DNA of 64,000 nucleotides, from the NCBI RefSeq assembly GCF_005144585.1, contig NZ_SSMQ01000013.1:149359-213358 (forward strand), given 5' to 3'. Source of the DNA: Polyangium fumosum (GTDB lineage: Bacteria > Myxococcota_A > Polyangia > Polyangiales > Polyangiaceae). Below the pieces are notes generated by a model that was not told the DNA's origin, made no database searches, and saw nothing but the letters and a program-made list of their open reading frames with translations. The position numbers and the translations under genes are program-made. Of this stretch, positions 1 through 10,727 are shown piece after piece (position 1 is the first letter of the stretch; the number at the start of each line of letters is the position of its first letter).

Positions 1-138
1 AGCGAGCTCACGCGTGCGGTGACCGGCTTGTCGGGAGCGACGCTTGCCGGTCGCACCGTGATGGCCGAGCCGGCGCGGGAGCGCAGCGGCGCGGGCGGCG
101 AAATCGACGCGGACGCTGCGGGCGCTGTCGAGCCCTGA
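1..138 (+). CDS. C-terminal tail of a probable RRM RNA-binding protein (partial)
   Basis: The window opens inside a reading frame that ends with TGA at 136-138. The 45 visible residues contain a stretch of the type GLSGATLAGRTVMAEPARER, which resembles the end of an RNA recognition motif, where a helix with Ala/Leu is followed by L-x-GR and a last beta strand, usually xVxxAxxR. After it comes a short Gly/Asp/Ala-rich tail, as in small bacterial RRM proteins. The RNP1 and RNP2 motifs that would prove this lie outside the window, so the family call is an inference from the last third of the domain. Confidence 0.4.
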   Translation, partial: SELTRAVTGLSGATLAGRTVMAEPARERSGAGGEIDADAAGAVEP

Positions 139-157
139 GAGGGTATTCAAGCTTTTT

Positions 158-290
158 TGCATCGACCGCATCGCGGTCGATGCACGAAAGGTCCAGGGCT
201 GCGCCCTGGTTCGGGTCCAGGGGCGAAGAGCCCCTGGTCGGGGCCGGGGTGAAACCCCGGCGATGCGCTGCGGAACACCCTCTGAGCCGA
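158..290. repeat. half copy of the composite palindromic repeat
   Basis: A perfect 12-bp-arm hairpin (TGCATCGACCGC, loop 170-172, arm ending at 184) is followed by short GC-rich stem-loops: ggtccagggctgcgccctgg, ccaggggcgaagagcccctgg and ccggggtgaaaccccgg. The same order of stem-loops lies at the right-hand end of the repeats at 31289-31527 and 59147-59450. Here the hairpin arms have a different sequence and the left half is missing. I see no gene between 139 and 404. Confidence 0.6.
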
Positions 291-404
291 AATCGCGGTG
301 ATCTCCGCCCTTGAATGACACGCGGGACGCCGGATCACCTCCGGCGTCTTGCTCTCCAAAACCCCTGCTGGCGGTTCGCGCGCGAAGGTCGTATCCCCTT
401 GGAT

Positions 405-1082
405 ATGGCGCGGCGCGGATGGGAGGACGAGGTCGGGCGGCTCCGGCGAGAGGTCGACGGCGCGATCGCCGTGGGCCTCGGCGTCGAAGACATCCTCCCT
501 CTGCTCGCGCGCATCACCCGCATTGCCGAGCCGGGCAGCGAGCCTTGGGTCGCGGCGCATCGGCAGCTCGCCGAGCTCGGCGTCGAGCACGACCCTTGGC
601 GCGCGGCGCTCTTCGCCCGCAAGGTCCTCGCGCACGACGGCCGGGATGACGGCGCGTGGGCTGTCATGGGCCTCGCGCAATCGCTCTTGCGAAACTTCCG
701 GTATGCGGCGCGCGCCTACGAGCGGGCCCTCGCGCTCTCGCCGAACAACCCCTGGTACGCGCACAACCTCGGCCACCTGTACGACGTGGCCTTGGGCCGC
801 CCGCACGACGCGCTCCCCTTGCTCGCGAAGGCCAGCGAGGCGCAGCCCGAGGAGGCGGACATCGCGGCGAGTTACGCGCACGCCCTCGCGCGCTCCGGCA
901 AGCTCGTTCTCGCCAAGCGTGTGCTCAAGCGCGCCATCCGGCGTGGGGCCACGGCCGATCAGATGGCGCTCTGGCGCTGGCTCGACGCCGGCGCGCCGGA
1001 GACCGTGGAAGCCTCGGGGCGTGAGCGGCGCGGCAAACCGAAGAAACAGCGGGCCCGCCAGCGGCCTTCTGCGCGCGACTAA
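405..1082 (+). CDS. TPR-repeat protein
   Basis: The protein has about 225 residues when started at the ATG at 405; an in-frame ATG at 315 would add 30 residues that overlap the repeat-derived upstream sequence and look non-coding. The middle carries tetratricopeptide-type helices, for example AWAVMGLAQSLLRNFRYAAR, with the usual small, aromatic and P positions (ALALSPNN). The end is basic and low-complexity (GKPKKQRARQRP). No catalytic motif or signal peptide is visible, so a scaffold or adaptor role is the most that can be said. It is transcribed towards the outer-membrane protein gene 61 bp downstream. Confidence 0.65.
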   Translation: MARRGWEDEVGRLRREVDGAIAVGLGVEDILPLLARITRIAEPGSEPWVAAHRQLAELGVEHDPWRAALFARKVLAHDGRDDGAWAVMGLAQSLLRNFRYAARAYERALALSPNNPWYAHNLGHLYDVALGRPHDALPLLAKASEAQPEEADIAASYAHALARSGKLVLAKRVLKRAIRRGATADQMALWRWLDAGAPETVEASGRERRGKPKKQRARQRPSARD

Positions 1083-1143
1083 CTGCGACGTCGAGCAAGC
1101 TTCCGGCTTGTCGTCGCCCGCGTGGTGCTACATCGATGCGGTC

Positions 1144-2565
1144 ATGCTCCGTCCTCGTCGGGTGCGAGCCTCGCTCGCCACGTCGCTCCTCTCGTTTGGC
1201 TTGCTCGTCTCCACGCCGCTCGCGGCTCAGCAGCCGGAGCCCCGGCCGCAAGGAGAGCGCCCCGCCGATGCGCCCGCGCAGCCCGCGCCGCCTCCTGCGA
1301 CGCCGCCGGCGATCGATGTCGCGGATCCGGCCCTCGCGCCGGTCCCGCCTGCCCCCAAGACGCTCGGCAACTGGCGCGATGCGATGACCCTCATCGAGAC
1401 GCGCGCGCCGGATCTTCGTATCGCCGAGGCCGAGGTGGCGCGCGCCGAGGCGCTCGCGGAGCAAGCGCGGGGGCGTTACCTGCCCCGCATCGATGGGCAA
1501 GGTCAGGCGCAGACGATCATCCTTCCGCGGCCCCAGGGCGACCTCAACACGCCCTTCGCCGCGACGCTCTCGGCGAGCATCGGCGCCACGGCGACGGTGC
1601 CGCTGATCCAGCCGCGCCTCTGGTACGCCGCCGGCACCGCCAAGGTCAACATCGAGGCTGCGAAGCAGACAGAGTCGGATCGTCGTCGCACGCTGCTCGC
1701 GAACCTCGCGAGCGTCATCGTGCAGGTCGTGGCGGCGGAGAACCAGAGCGAGATCAACCGCGCTGCGCTGAAGACGGCGCTCGAGCGGCTCGAGCTCACG
1801 CGTCGCCGTGCGCGGCTCGGGACGGGCACGCAGCTCGACGTGGTGCGCGCCGAGCAGGACCTCACGCTCGTGCGCAACCAGCTCCTCCAGAGCAACGAGC
1901 AGATCCGGCGCACGCGCGAGTCGCTCGGCCTCGCGCTCGGCGACAACGTCCCTTACGGCGTCCCTCCGAACATCTCGCTCAACGACATCGAGCAGAGCGT
2001 GCGGGGCACGTGCCACGCGGGCAAACCCGAGGAGCGCCCGGACGTGGTGGCTGCGAAGAAGCAACTCGAGGTGGCCGAGCGTCAGGTCGGGGAAGCGAGG
2101 CGCGGATACCTGCCGACGCTGGACGCCTCCACGACCCTCAACGTCACGAGCCAGCCCCAGTTCATCGGCGGCAACTACATCTGGACCGCGCGCGCGCTCC
2201 TCACGATCCCCATCTTCGACGCGAGCCGCTCCGGCGAGGTCAGCGCTGCGCGTGCGTCCGTCGAGCTGCAGAAGGCGCGGCTCGAGGCCGCCGAGCGCCA
2301 GGCGCGCCTCGACGCGCAGCAGACCTACCGTGGTGTCGAGGTCGCCGACCAGACGCGCGCGCTCGCGGAGCGGACGCGGGATCTCGCGAAGGAAACGGCG
2401 CGCCTCTCGCAGGTCGCGTTCGAGGCGGGCACGGCGACGAGCTTCGAGCTCATCGACGCCGCGCAGCGCCTCCGCCAGGCGGAGCTCGATCTGGCGCAGC
2501 GTGAGTTCGAACTCGTCCGCGCGAAGATCGCCGCTCTGCTCGCGGCGGCCGTTTGCGACGGCTGA
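1144..2565 (+). CDS. TolC-family outer membrane efflux protein
   Basis: A 473-residue protein with an N-terminal signal peptide (basic start, then SLLSFGLLVSTPLAA), a Pro/Ala-rich spacer to about residue 65, and two halves rich in Ala/Arg/Glu/Gln heptads that would form the periplasmic alpha-barrel. Motifs such as RRARLGTGTQLDVVRAEQDL and, in the second half, FEAGTATSFELIDAAQRLRQAE are the paired signatures of the outer-membrane efflux family. It probably forms the trimeric outer-membrane duct of a tripartite exporter or of type I secretion. No inner-membrane pump or adaptor gene is next to it, so its partners must be elsewhere. Start chosen at the ATG that opens the signal peptide. Confidence 0.88.
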   Translation: MLRPRRVRASLATSLLSFGLLVSTPLAAQQPEPRPQGERPADAPAQPAPPPATPPAIDVADPALAPVPPAPKTLGNWRDAMTLIETRAPDLRIAEAEVARAEALAEQARGRYLPRIDGQGQAQTIILPRPQGDLNTPFAATLSASIGATATVPLIQPRLWYAAGTAKVNIEAAKQTESDRRRTLLANLASVIVQVVAAENQSEINRAALKTALERLELTRRRARLGTGTQLDVVRAEQDLTLVRNQLLQSNEQIRRTRESLGLALGDNVPYGVPPNISLNDIEQSVRGTCHAGKPEERPDVVAAKKQLEVAERQVGEARRGYLPTLDASTTLNVTSQPQFIGGNYIWTARALLTIPIFDASRSGEVSAARASVELQKARLEAAERQARLDAQQTYRGVEVADQTRALAERTRDLAKETARLSQVAFEAGTATSFELIDAAQRLRQAELDLAQREFELVRAKIAALLAAAVCDG

Positions 2566-2705
2566 GCGGGCGCGCCGCGGTTTTCCTCTTTCGCCCGAGA
2601 CAGCCGCTTCGGATCCCTCCTATCATCGCCGCGCACGCTCGCAGTGGGGGTGCGCGCTGCGCGTGACGCGGCGCGACGACGGCTCGTATTGAAGGAGAAT
2701 CCGCC

Positions 2706-3755
2706 ATGGCCAACATGCCGCCTCCGGGTGGGGGCTATCCCCCGGGAGGTCCGCCTGGCTATCCGCCGCAAGGCTCGTATCCCCAGCAGGGAGGCTACGG
2801 CCCGCCGCAGCAGCCGCAGGCGGGGTATGGCCCGCCGCAGCAAGGGGGCTACGACGCGCCGCTGCAGCAGCCGCAGGCGGGGTATGGCCCGCCGCAGCAA
2901 GGGGGCTACGGCGCGCCGCCGCAGCAGCCGCAGGCAGGGTATGGCCCGCCGCAGCCGGGCGGATACGGCCCGCAGCCGGGGATGGGTGGGCCTCCGATGG
3001 GCGGAGAGCCGCAGCAGGGGTACGGCCCGCAGCCGGGGATGGGGTACGGCCCGCAGCCCGGCATGCCGATGGGCGCGCCGCCGATGGGCGCACCGATGGG
3101 CGCGCCGCCGATGGGCGTTCCGATGGGCGCGCCCATGCCGCAACTGCCAGCGGCGGGCGGCGGCTTCAACATTCTGAAGATCGTGGTCATGGGCGCCGTG
3201 ATCGTCCTCGGCCTCGTCGGCGGCGGCGCGTTCGTCTGGTACGGCCACACGCACCCGTCGGTCCGCATCGTCAACGTCACGGGCAAGGACGGCGTGACCG
3301 TCACGCTCGACGGGGAGGCGATCGCCAAGGACCTGAAGAACGCGGCCAAGGAGAATGCGGCGGTCGTCGTCACGAAAAACGTGGCGAGCGGCGCGCACAA
3401 GCTCGAAGCGAAGGACGCGAGCGGCAAGGTCCTGGAGAGCTTCACCTTCGAGTTCAAGTCGGGCACGAACGGCTACGTCTACGCGCCTGGCCGCGCGGCT
3501 GACTCGAAGACCTGCTTCATCGTCCAGACGGACGAGTACAAGACCATCAACGTCGGGCTCGGCAACAACGACCGCTTCAAGACCCTCGACCCGACGAAGA
3601 ACATCTGGGAGCTGCCCACCACGATCGAGTTCTGGTTCCAGGACACGCCCGAGAGCGTCGAGATCAAGACGAAGAAGGGCCAATCCTCGAGCAAGACCGT
3701 CACGAAGCGCGCCCTCCGCCAGGCCGCCTGCGACGACCCCGATTTCCAGGATTGA
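2706..3755 (+). CDS. membrane protein with Pro/Gln/Gly/Tyr-rich repeat tail
   Basis: A 349-residue protein preceded by a strong ribosome site (AAGGAG at 2693-2698). Residues 1 to about 150 are low-complexity, with many copies of the motif GYGPPQQ and then (P)MGAPPMG repeats. One transmembrane helix follows (about 155-176, [20 protein letters not shown]), and then a soluble C-terminal domain of about 170 residues that I do not recognise. With no signal peptide, the disordered tail should be cytoplasmic and the C-domain periplasmic. Such tails are common in myxobacterial membrane proteins and may mediate self-association; that is inference. It seems monocistronic. Confidence 0.8.
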   Translation: MANMPPPGGGYPPGGPPGYPPQGSYPQQGGYGPPQQPQAGYGPPQQGGYDAPLQQPQAGYGPPQQGGYGAPPQQPQAGYGPPQPGGYGPQPGMGGPPMGGEPQQGYGPQPGMGYGPQPGMPMGAPPMGAPMGAPPMGVPMGAPMPQLPAAGGGFNILKIVVMGAVIVLGLVGGGAFVWYGHTHPSVRIVNVTGKDGVTVTLDGEAIAKDLKNAAKENAAVVVTKNVASGAHKLEAKDASGKVLESFTFEFKSGTNGYVYAPGRAADSKTCFIVQTDEYKTINVGLGNNDRFKTLDPTKNIWELPTTIEFWFQDTPESVEIKTKKGQSSSKTVTKRALRQAACDDPDFQD

Positions 3756-3761
3756 TCAAGA

Positions 3762-3785
3762 GGGGGCCGGCTCGGGCCGGCGCCC
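3762..3785 (+). terminator. stem-loop downstream of the Gln/Gly-rich membrane protein
   Basis: GGGGGCCGGC-tcgg-GCCGGCGCCC folds into a stem of nine base pairs with one mismatch and a 4-nt loop, six bases after the stop at 3755. No T-run follows, so it may be a weak or Rho-assisted terminator or only an mRNA 3'-end stabiliser. Confidence 0.4.
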
Positions 3786-3897
3786 TACCCTACCCGCGCG
3801 GCTCAGGCGGCGCGCTCCCCCAGCGTAGGGCTGCTGGCTCGATGGCGGCGCTCTCGGGTTCCGTGGAGCCCATGTCCGCGGTATAGAGCGCGGACCG

Positions 3898-5457
3898 ATG
3901 GAACGACTCGCTAGTTATGTGTCAGGTGACTGGGTTCACGGCTCCGGCAAGGCGGCTGTGCTCGTCAATCCGACGACCGAGCAGCCGATCGCCGAGGCCA
4001 GCACGGAGGGCGTCGACTTCGCGCGCGCGCTCGCCCATGCCCGCGACGTCGGCGGCCCTGCGCTCCGCGCCCTCTCGTTCGCGCAGCGCGGCGAGCTGCT
4101 CCTCGCTTTGTCCCGCGCCATCCACGCGCACCGCGACGCCTTGATCGAGGTCGCCATCCAGAACGGTGGCAACACCCGCAGCGACGCGAAGTTCGACATC
4201 GACGGCGCCTCCGGCACGCTCGCGTATTACGCCGAGCTCGGCAAGCAGCTCGGCGACGCTCGTTTCCTCGTCGACGGCGAGGGCGAGAAGCTCGGCCGGA
4301 GCCCTCGTTTCTTCGGCTACCACGTCCTCGTCCCCCGCGCGGGCGTCGCGGTGCACATCAACGCCTTCAACTTCCCGGCGTGGGGCCTCGCTGAGAAGGC
4401 CGCTTGTGCCCTGCTCGCCGGCATGCCCGTCGTCTCCAAGCCTGCGACGAGCACGGCCTTGCTCGCGTATCGGATCGCGCGCCTCTTCGTCGAGGCGAAC
4501 ATTCTCCCTGCGGGCGCCTTCTCCTTCATCGCGGGCGCGCCCGGCGACATGCTCGATCACCTCGGCGGCCAGGACGTCCTCGCCTTCACCGGCTCGGCCG
4601 ACACTGGCGCGCGCCTCCGCGCCATGCCGGCCGTCGTGCACGGCTCGGTGCGCCTCAACATCGAGGCCGACAGCCTCAACACGGCCGTCCTCGGGCCCGA
4701 CGTCGCCTCCGGCTCCGACACGTACCGCATGTTCCTCCGCGAGGTCAGCCGCGACATCACGCAGAAGGCCGGGCAGAAGTGCACCGCCATCCGCCGCATC
4801 CTCGTCCCTTCTGCGATCGAGGCCGAGATCAAGGACGAGCTCGTCAGCTTGTTGCGCGACATCAAGGTCGGCGACCCTGCGCTCGATGGTGTCACCGTCG
4901 GCCCGCTCGCGACGGCGGCGCAGCTCCGCGACATTCGCGCCGGCATCCAGAAGCTCTCGGCCGAGGCCTCGATCGTCCTCGGCGACGGCGCGTTCGAGCG
5001 CGTCGGCGCCCAGGATGGCAAGGGCTACTTCGTCCCGCCCACCCTGCTCCACTGCAAGGATCCCGATGCGGCGCGCGACGTCCACCAGCACGAGGTCTTC
5101 GGCCCCTGCGCCACGATCGTCCCCTACGACGGCTCCTCGGCCCGCGCGACGGACCTCGTTCGCCGCGGCGGCGGCATGCTCGTCGGCTCCGTGTACAGCG
5201 ACGATCGCGCGTTCGTCACCGACATGATCTTCGGTTTGTCGCCGTACCACGGCCGCCTTTACTTCGGCAGCGAGAAGATCGCCGACCAGACGCCTGGCCC
5301 GGGCACGGTCCTCCCGCAGAGCGTGCACGGCGGCCCTGGCCGCGCGGGCGGCGGCGAGGAGCTCGGCGGACGCCGTGGCCTCGCCTTCTACTCGCACCGC
5401 GCGGCGATCCAGGGCGCGCGGCCGATCCTCGAAGCTGCGCTCGATCTGAAGAGCTGA
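3898..5457 (+). CDS. 3,4-dehydroadipyl-CoA semialdehyde dehydrogenase-like (BoxD / PaaZ aldehyde dehydrogenase domain)
   Basis: A 519-residue aldehyde dehydrogenase with no second domain. It matches the N-terminal half of PaaZ and stand-alone Box[12 protein letters not shown] at the cofactor-binding edge, [16 protein letters not shown] with the general-base Glu256, and GQKCTAIRR with the nucleophile Cys295. Both numbers agree with the catalytic positions of E. coli PaaZ. The C-terminal hydratase domain of PaaZ is absent, which favours BoxD, the NADP-dependent enzyme of the aerobic benzoyl-CoA epoxide pathway. No box or paa partner genes are nearby, so its substrate here is uncertain. It converges on the CAP-domain gene with only 10 bp between stops. 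Confidence 0.82.
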   Translation: MERLASYVSGDWVHGSGKAAVLVNPTTEQPIAEASTEGVDFARALAHARDVGGPALRALSFAQRGELLLALSRAIHAHRDALIEVAIQNGGNTRSDAKFDIDGASGTLAYYAELGKQLGDARFLVDGEGEKLGRSPRFFGYHVLVPRAGVAVHINAFNFPAWGLAEKAACALLAGMPVVSKPATSTALLAYRIARLFVEANILPAGAFSFIAGAPGDMLDHLGGQDVLAFTGSADTGARLRAMPAVVHGSVRLNIEADSLNTAVLGPDVASGSDTYRMFLREVSRDITQKAGQKCTAIRRILVPSAIEAEIKDELVSLLRDIKVGDPALDGVTVGPLATAAQLRDIRAGIQKLSAEASIVLGDGAFERVGAQDGKGYFVPPTLLHCKDPDAARDVHQHEVFGPCATIVPYDGSSARATDLVRRGGGMLVGSVYSDDRAFVTDMIFGLSPYHGRLYFGSEKIADQTPGPGTVLPQSVHGGPGRAGGGEELGGRRGLAFYSHRAAIQGARPILEAALDLKS

Positions 5458-5467
5458 GCGGCGTCGC

Positions 5468-6046
5468 CTACGGCGCCGCGGCGTCGCAGCTCGGATCGAC
5501 TGCGGCTGCGAGATCGAGCGTCCAGATCGCCGACTCCCCGCCCATCGATCGACCCACGCCGACCGTCAGAAAATCCCCGTTCACGAGGACCGGCTTCGTC
5601 CCCTCATCCATGGCCCATTGCTCCAGCGTCTGCGCGGCCCCGGCGAACCCCTTCGCCAGGAGCTCGGCCATCCCCACGCTCCCCTCGCACGCCGCGGAAA
5701 ACCCGGCGTCGCACGCGCGCGACACCGCCGTGGAGCCGTCCGGCCCGATGTCTTTGAGGTAACCCTTGTCCCGCATGTCGTCGCTGTGCGAGGACGCGGA
5801 CTGGTTCAGCGTCGCGCAGACCTTCAACACGGGCACGCCGGCTTGCGTGCGCATGTCGTTCAGCCGACCGATGAGATCACTCTCGACGGCGTCCAGCGGA
5901 TTCGCCTGGCTCACGCTGTCGGCGTACTCGACTGTCGTGCAACCCAGGGCCCAGGGGGCGAGGCCGAGCGCGGCGACGACCGAGAGGATGGGCCAAACGG
6001 ACCCGCGAGACGAAGCCAAGCGGCACATTTTCACCATGCAACACAT
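5468..6046 (-). CDS. CAP (SCP/TAPS)-domain lipoprotein
   Basis: The 192-residue precursor has a lipoprotein signal with lipobox ALGC near residue 36, so it should be lipidated. The mature part begins a CAP domain: LIGRLNDMRTQAGVPVLKVC, then ASSHSDDMRDKGYL, PDGSTAVSR and CEGSVGMAELLAKG, in the usual order. The region that normally reads GHxxNM is replaced by MDEGTKPVLV, so one of the two classical cavity histidines is missing. The function of bacterial CAP proteins is mostly unknown. Three in-frame ATG codons (6046, 6037, 6028) could start it; the longest is given, but 6028 gives the most typical signal peptide. It is divergent from the kinase gene, 35 bp apart. Confidence 0.75.
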   Translation of the reverse strand: MCCMVKMCRLASSRGSVWPILSVVAALGLAPWALGCTTVEYADSVSQANPLDAVESDLIGRLNDMRTQAGVPVLKVCATLNQSASSHSDDMRDKGYLKDIGPDGSTAVSRACDAGFSAACEGSVGMAELLAKGFAGAAQTLEQWAMDEGTKPVLVNGDFLTVGVGRSMGGESAIWTLDLAAAVDPSCDAAAP

Positions 6047-6081
6047 CTTATCGCGTTAGGCTGCCGGATGTTCCCGTTCGT

Positions 6082-7554
<1,473 letters not shown>

Positions 7555-7582
7555 ATCACTCGCTCCCGAGGTGACGGCTCCC

Positions 7583-8173
7583 ATGGCGAATCGGCTCGAC
7601 GATGAAGCGCTCGATCAACTCTTCCGCAACGCGCGCACCCACAACGGGTGGATCGAGCGCCCGGTCGAGGACGACGTGCTGCGCGAGATCTACGACCTCG
7701 CGAAGATGGCCCCGACGAGCGCGAACTGCTCGCCGATGCGCGTCGTCTTCGTGAAGAGCGCGGAGGCGAAGGCGCGGCTCCTCGGCGTCGTCTCGGCGGG
7801 CAACCAGGAGAAGACCCGCACGGCGCCGGTGACGGCGATCATCGCCACCGATCGCCGCTTCTACGACGAACTGCCCAAGCTCTTCCCGCACACCGACGCG
7901 CGCGCGTGGTTCGTGGGCAACGAGGCCCACGCCGAGAAGACCGCGTTCCGCAACGGCACGCTCCAGGGCGCCTACTTCATGCTGGCCGCGCGCGCGCTCG
8001 GCCTCGACGTGGGCCCCATGTCCGGCTTCGACAACGACAAACTCGACCGGGAGTTTTTCCCTGACGGCCGTTACGCCTCGAACTTCCTCGTGAACCTCGG
8101 CTACGGCGACAGCGCAAAACTCTTCCCGCGGAACCCTCGGTTCACATTCGACGAGGCCTGCACGATTCTCTGA
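7583..8173 (+). CDS. rutE: RutE-like nitroreductase family protein (putative malonic semialdehyde reductase)
   Basis: A 196-residue FMN-binding nitroreductase-fold protein. The sequence follows RutE closely from end to end: ARTHNGW near the start, then PTSANCSP, ETAFRN-like EKTAFRN, ALGLDVGPMSGFD, and NLGYGDSAKLFPR near the C-terminus. RutE reduces malonic semialdehyde to 3-hydroxypropionate in uracil breakdown; no other rut genes are nearby, so a general detoxifying role is possible. The ATG at 7583 is preferred because GAGGTGA lies nine bases upstream; a GTG at 7571 would add four residues. It follows the kinase gene by 28 bp and could share its transcript. Confidence 0.85.
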   Translation: MANRLDDEALDQLFRNARTHNGWIERPVEDDVLREIYDLAKMAPTSANCSPMRVVFVKSAEAKARLLGVVSAGNQEKTRTAPVTAIIATDRRFYDELPKLFPHTDARAWFVGNEAHAEKTAFRNGTLQGAYFMLAARALGLDVGPMSGFDNDKLDREFFPDGRYASNFLVNLGYGDSAKLFPRNPRFTFDEACTIL

Positions 8174-8217
8174 CGCGTTCTTTACGCGCTGCGTTCTTCC
8201 TGGATAGACTGGAGGAA

Positions 8218-9711
8218 GTGGCTGAAGAACCGCTTCCGTCGAGCCTCTTCTCCGGGTATCCGAGCGCGCCCGGCACGTATGACGAGCTCGTCGAACCGGG
8301 CGGGCCCCTGCGCCTCCCCTTCCGACGCGCGCTCACGCCCCTCGCCTCCGCCTCGCCCGACGCGATCACGCGTTGGCAGGCCCTCGCCGAGCGCGCCCTG
8401 CTCAACCAGGGCGTGACCTTCTCCGTCTACGCGGACTCGCGCGGCACCGAGAAGATCTTCCCCTTTTGCTTGGTCCCGCGCCTCGTCTCCGCGGAAGATT
8501 TTTCCCACGTCGAGCGGGGCCTCGAGCAGCGCGTCCGCGCGCTCGGCATGTTCCTCGACGACGTCTACGGCGAGCAGCGCATCCTCGCGGAGGACCCGCT
8601 CCTCCGCGACCTCGTCCTCGGCGCCAAGCACCACCTGCCCATGCTCCGGGGCCTGCGCCCCCTGGGCGGCGTGCGCATCCACGTCGCGGGCATCGACCTC
8701 GTGCGCGGCCCCGACGGCGTCTTCCGCGTCCTCGAAGACAACCTCCGCACGCCCTCCGGCGTCTCGTACGTCCTCGAAAACCGCATCGTCTCGAAGCGCG
8801 TCTTGCCGAAGGTCTTCGAAGAGGCCCGCGTGCATCCGGTCGAGCACTACCCCGCGCGCCTCTCCGAGGTTCTCCGCTCGGTCTCACCTGCCCCGCACGA
8901 CGACACCTACGCCGTCGTGCTCACGCCCGGCCCGTACAACTCCGCGTACTTCGAGCACAGCTTCCTCGCCCGCACGATGGGCCTCGAGCTCGTCGAGCCT
9001 GCGGACCTCTACGTCGACGACGACCGCGTCTTCCTCCGCACCACGCGCGGACCGCGCCGCGTGCACGTCATCTACCGGCGCATCGACGACGCCTTCCTCG
9101 ACCCCGAGGCCTTCCGCCCGGACAGCTTGCTCGGCGTGCGTGGCCTCGTCCGCGCCTACGCGAAGGGCCACGTCGCGCTCGCGAACGCCCTCGGCAACGG
9201 CGTCGCCGACGACAAGGCCGTCTACGCCTTCGTCCCCCAGATGATCCGCTTCTACCTCGCCGAGGAGCCGATCCTCGCCCAGGTCCACACCTTCGTCTGC
9301 GCCCGCGACGAGGATCTCCGGTACGTCAAGGACCACCTCGATCGGTTGGTGGTCAAATCGGTCGACGAGGCGGGCGGCTACGGCATGCTCATGGGCCCCA
9401 CGGCCTCGGCCGCCGAGCGCGACGCCTTCCGCCGCCGCATCGAGGCCGAGCCGCGCCGCTTCGTCGCGCAGGAGCGCCTCGAATTGAGCACCTGCCCCAC
9501 CTGGAACGGCGCCACGAACGCGCTCGTCCCGCGCCGCGTCGACCTCCGCCCCTACGTCCTCACCTCGCCTGCGGGCCCGTGGGTCTTGCCTGGCGGCCTC
9601 TCGCGCGTCGCGCTCGTGCCTGGATCGTACGTCGTCAATTCGAGCCAGGGCGGCGGCTCCAAAGATACGTGGGTGCTCAAAGGAACAGATCCGGGGAGGA
9701 CCGATCGATGA
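8218..9711 (+). CDS. circularly permuted ATP-grasp protein (DUF404/DUF407 type)
   Basis: A 497-residue protein of the circularly permuted ATP-grasp family, predicted amide-bond-forming ligases. Signatures are RVLEDNLRTPSGVSYVLENR, LTPGPYNSAYFEHSFLAR, VIYRRIDDAFLDP, VKSVDEAGGYGMLMGP and a C-terminal GGLSRVAL with SQGGGSKDTW. The stop overlaps the start of the alpha-E gene (ATGA, 9708-9711), as expected for a co-translated pair. Comparative-genomics work on amidoligases predicts that such pairs make short peptides or tag proteins, together with transglutaminase-like and amidotransferase-like partners; such a protein is encoded at 13628. The start is the GTG at 8218; its ribosome site is poor. 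Confidence 0.88.
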   Translation: MAEEPLPSSLFSGYPSAPGTYDELVEPGGPLRLPFRRALTPLASASPDAITRWQALAERALLNQGVTFSVYADSRGTEKIFPFCLVPRLVSAEDFSHVERGLEQRVRALGMFLDDVYGEQRILAEDPLLRDLVLGAKHHLPMLRGLRPLGGVRIHVAGIDLVRGPDGVFRVLEDNLRTPSGVSYVLENRIVSKRVLPKVFEEARVHPVEHYPARLSEVLRSVSPAPHDDTYAVVLTPGPYNSAYFEHSFLARTMGLELVEPADLYVDDDRVFLRTTRGPRRVHVIYRRIDDAFLDPEAFRPDSLLGVRGLVRAYAKGHVALANALGNGVADDKAVYAFVPQMIRFYLAEEPILAQVHTFVCARDEDLRYVKDHLDRLVVKSVDEAGGYGMLMGPTASAAERDAFRRRIEAEPRRFVAQERLELSTCPTWNGATNALVPRRVDLRPYVLTSPAGPWVLPGGLSRVALVPGSYVVNSSQGGGSKDTWVLKGTDPGRTDR

Positions 9712-10676
9712 TCGCCCGCGTCGCCGACCACTGCTTCTGGCTCGGTCGTTACCTCGAACGTGTCGACTGCACCGCGCGTGTCCTGCACGTCACGCTGCAC
9801 CTCTCGCTCGACGCCGAGCTCGGCCCCCGGCAGTGCTGGTTGCCCGTCGTCATCGTCTCCGGCGAGCGTGAGGCCTTTTTCGCCAAGCACGGCGAGGCCG
9901 CGGCGGGCGACAGTGAGCTCGTCCAGAGCTACATGACCTGGAACCCGCAGAACTACGTCTCGCTCGTCCGCTCGATCGCCGCGGCCCGCGACAACGCCCG
10001 CTCGATCCGCGAGGTCGTGAGCCTCGAAGTCTGGGAGACGCTGAACGAGCTCTACCTCTGGTCGCAGAGCCCCGCCGCGCGCGAGGAGTACGCCTCGAAC
10101 CGCTACGCATTCTACCGGACCATCCGCCGCGCCATCGAGCTCTGCCGGGGCCTCTTGCAGAGCACGATGCTCCACGACGACCCGCTCGACTTCGTCTCGC
10201 TCGGCCTGCTCCTCGAACGCGCCGGCCACTCGGCCCGCATCGTCGACGTGCACCACCACGCGCTGCGCAAAGACGAGACGCGCCTCGACGTCGTCGTCGA
10301 GACTGGCGTCTGGCTCTCGATCCTGCGCTCGTGTTCCGGCAAGGAGCCCTTCATGAAGCGGCACCAGGGCCGCGTCACGGGCCCCGCTGTCGCTGCGTTC
10401 CTGATCCTCGAACCGCTCTTCCCCCGCTCCGTCCGGCACGCCGTCGCCGAGGCCCACGCCCGGCTCCTCTCGATCCGCCCGGCCGGCGCGAACGATCTGC
10501 CCGGCGAGCGCTCCCTCGCCCGCCTCGCCGCGCTCGACGCGTGGCTCTCGTCGCGGACCCCCGAGACGATCTTGCCGATCCACGACCTCGCGACGTACGT
10601 GGTCTCGGAGACGGCCGGCATCTGCGAGGAGATCGGCCGCGAGCTGCTCGGCTACGGGGGCGGAACCGCCGCTTGA
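9708..10676 (+). CDS. alpha-E domain protein (DUF403)
   Basis: A 322-residue, mainly helical protein starting MIARVADHCFWLGRYLERVD, the classic opening of the alpha-E family. Other typical segments are ARDNARSIREVVSLEVWETLNELY and SLGLLLERAGHSARIVDVHHH. These proteins occur almost always next to circularly permuted ATP-grasp ligases and are thought to form a complex with them; the biochemical role is not known. The four-base overlap with the upstream ligase gene indicates translational coupling and equal amounts. The ATPase gene starts 51 bp downstream on the same strand. Confidence 0.9.
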   Translation: MIARVADHCFWLGRYLERVDCTARVLHVTLHLSLDAELGPRQCWLPVVIVSGEREAFFAKHGEAAAGDSELVQSYMTWNPQNYVSLVRSIAAARDNARSIREVVSLEVWETLNELYLWSQSPAAREEYASNRYAFYRTIRRAIELCRGLLQSTMLHDDPLDFVSLGLLLERAGHSARIVDVHHHALRKDETRLDVVVETGVWLSILRSCSGKEPFMKRHQGRVTGPAVAAFLILEPLFPRSVRHAVAEAHARLLSIRPAGANDLPGERSLARLAALDAWLSSRTPETILPIHDLATYVVSETAGICEEIGRELLGYGGGTAA

Positions 10677-10727
10677 CGCGGGGGCGGGCGACGGCATCGG
10701 CCATGCTACCCTGCGCGGCCGAGAGCC

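Noticed and set aside
5446..5480. Terminator between the BoxD-like and CAP genes
   Set aside because: The sequence is GC-rich with short self-complementary pieces, but no clear stem stands out in the 10-bp gap.
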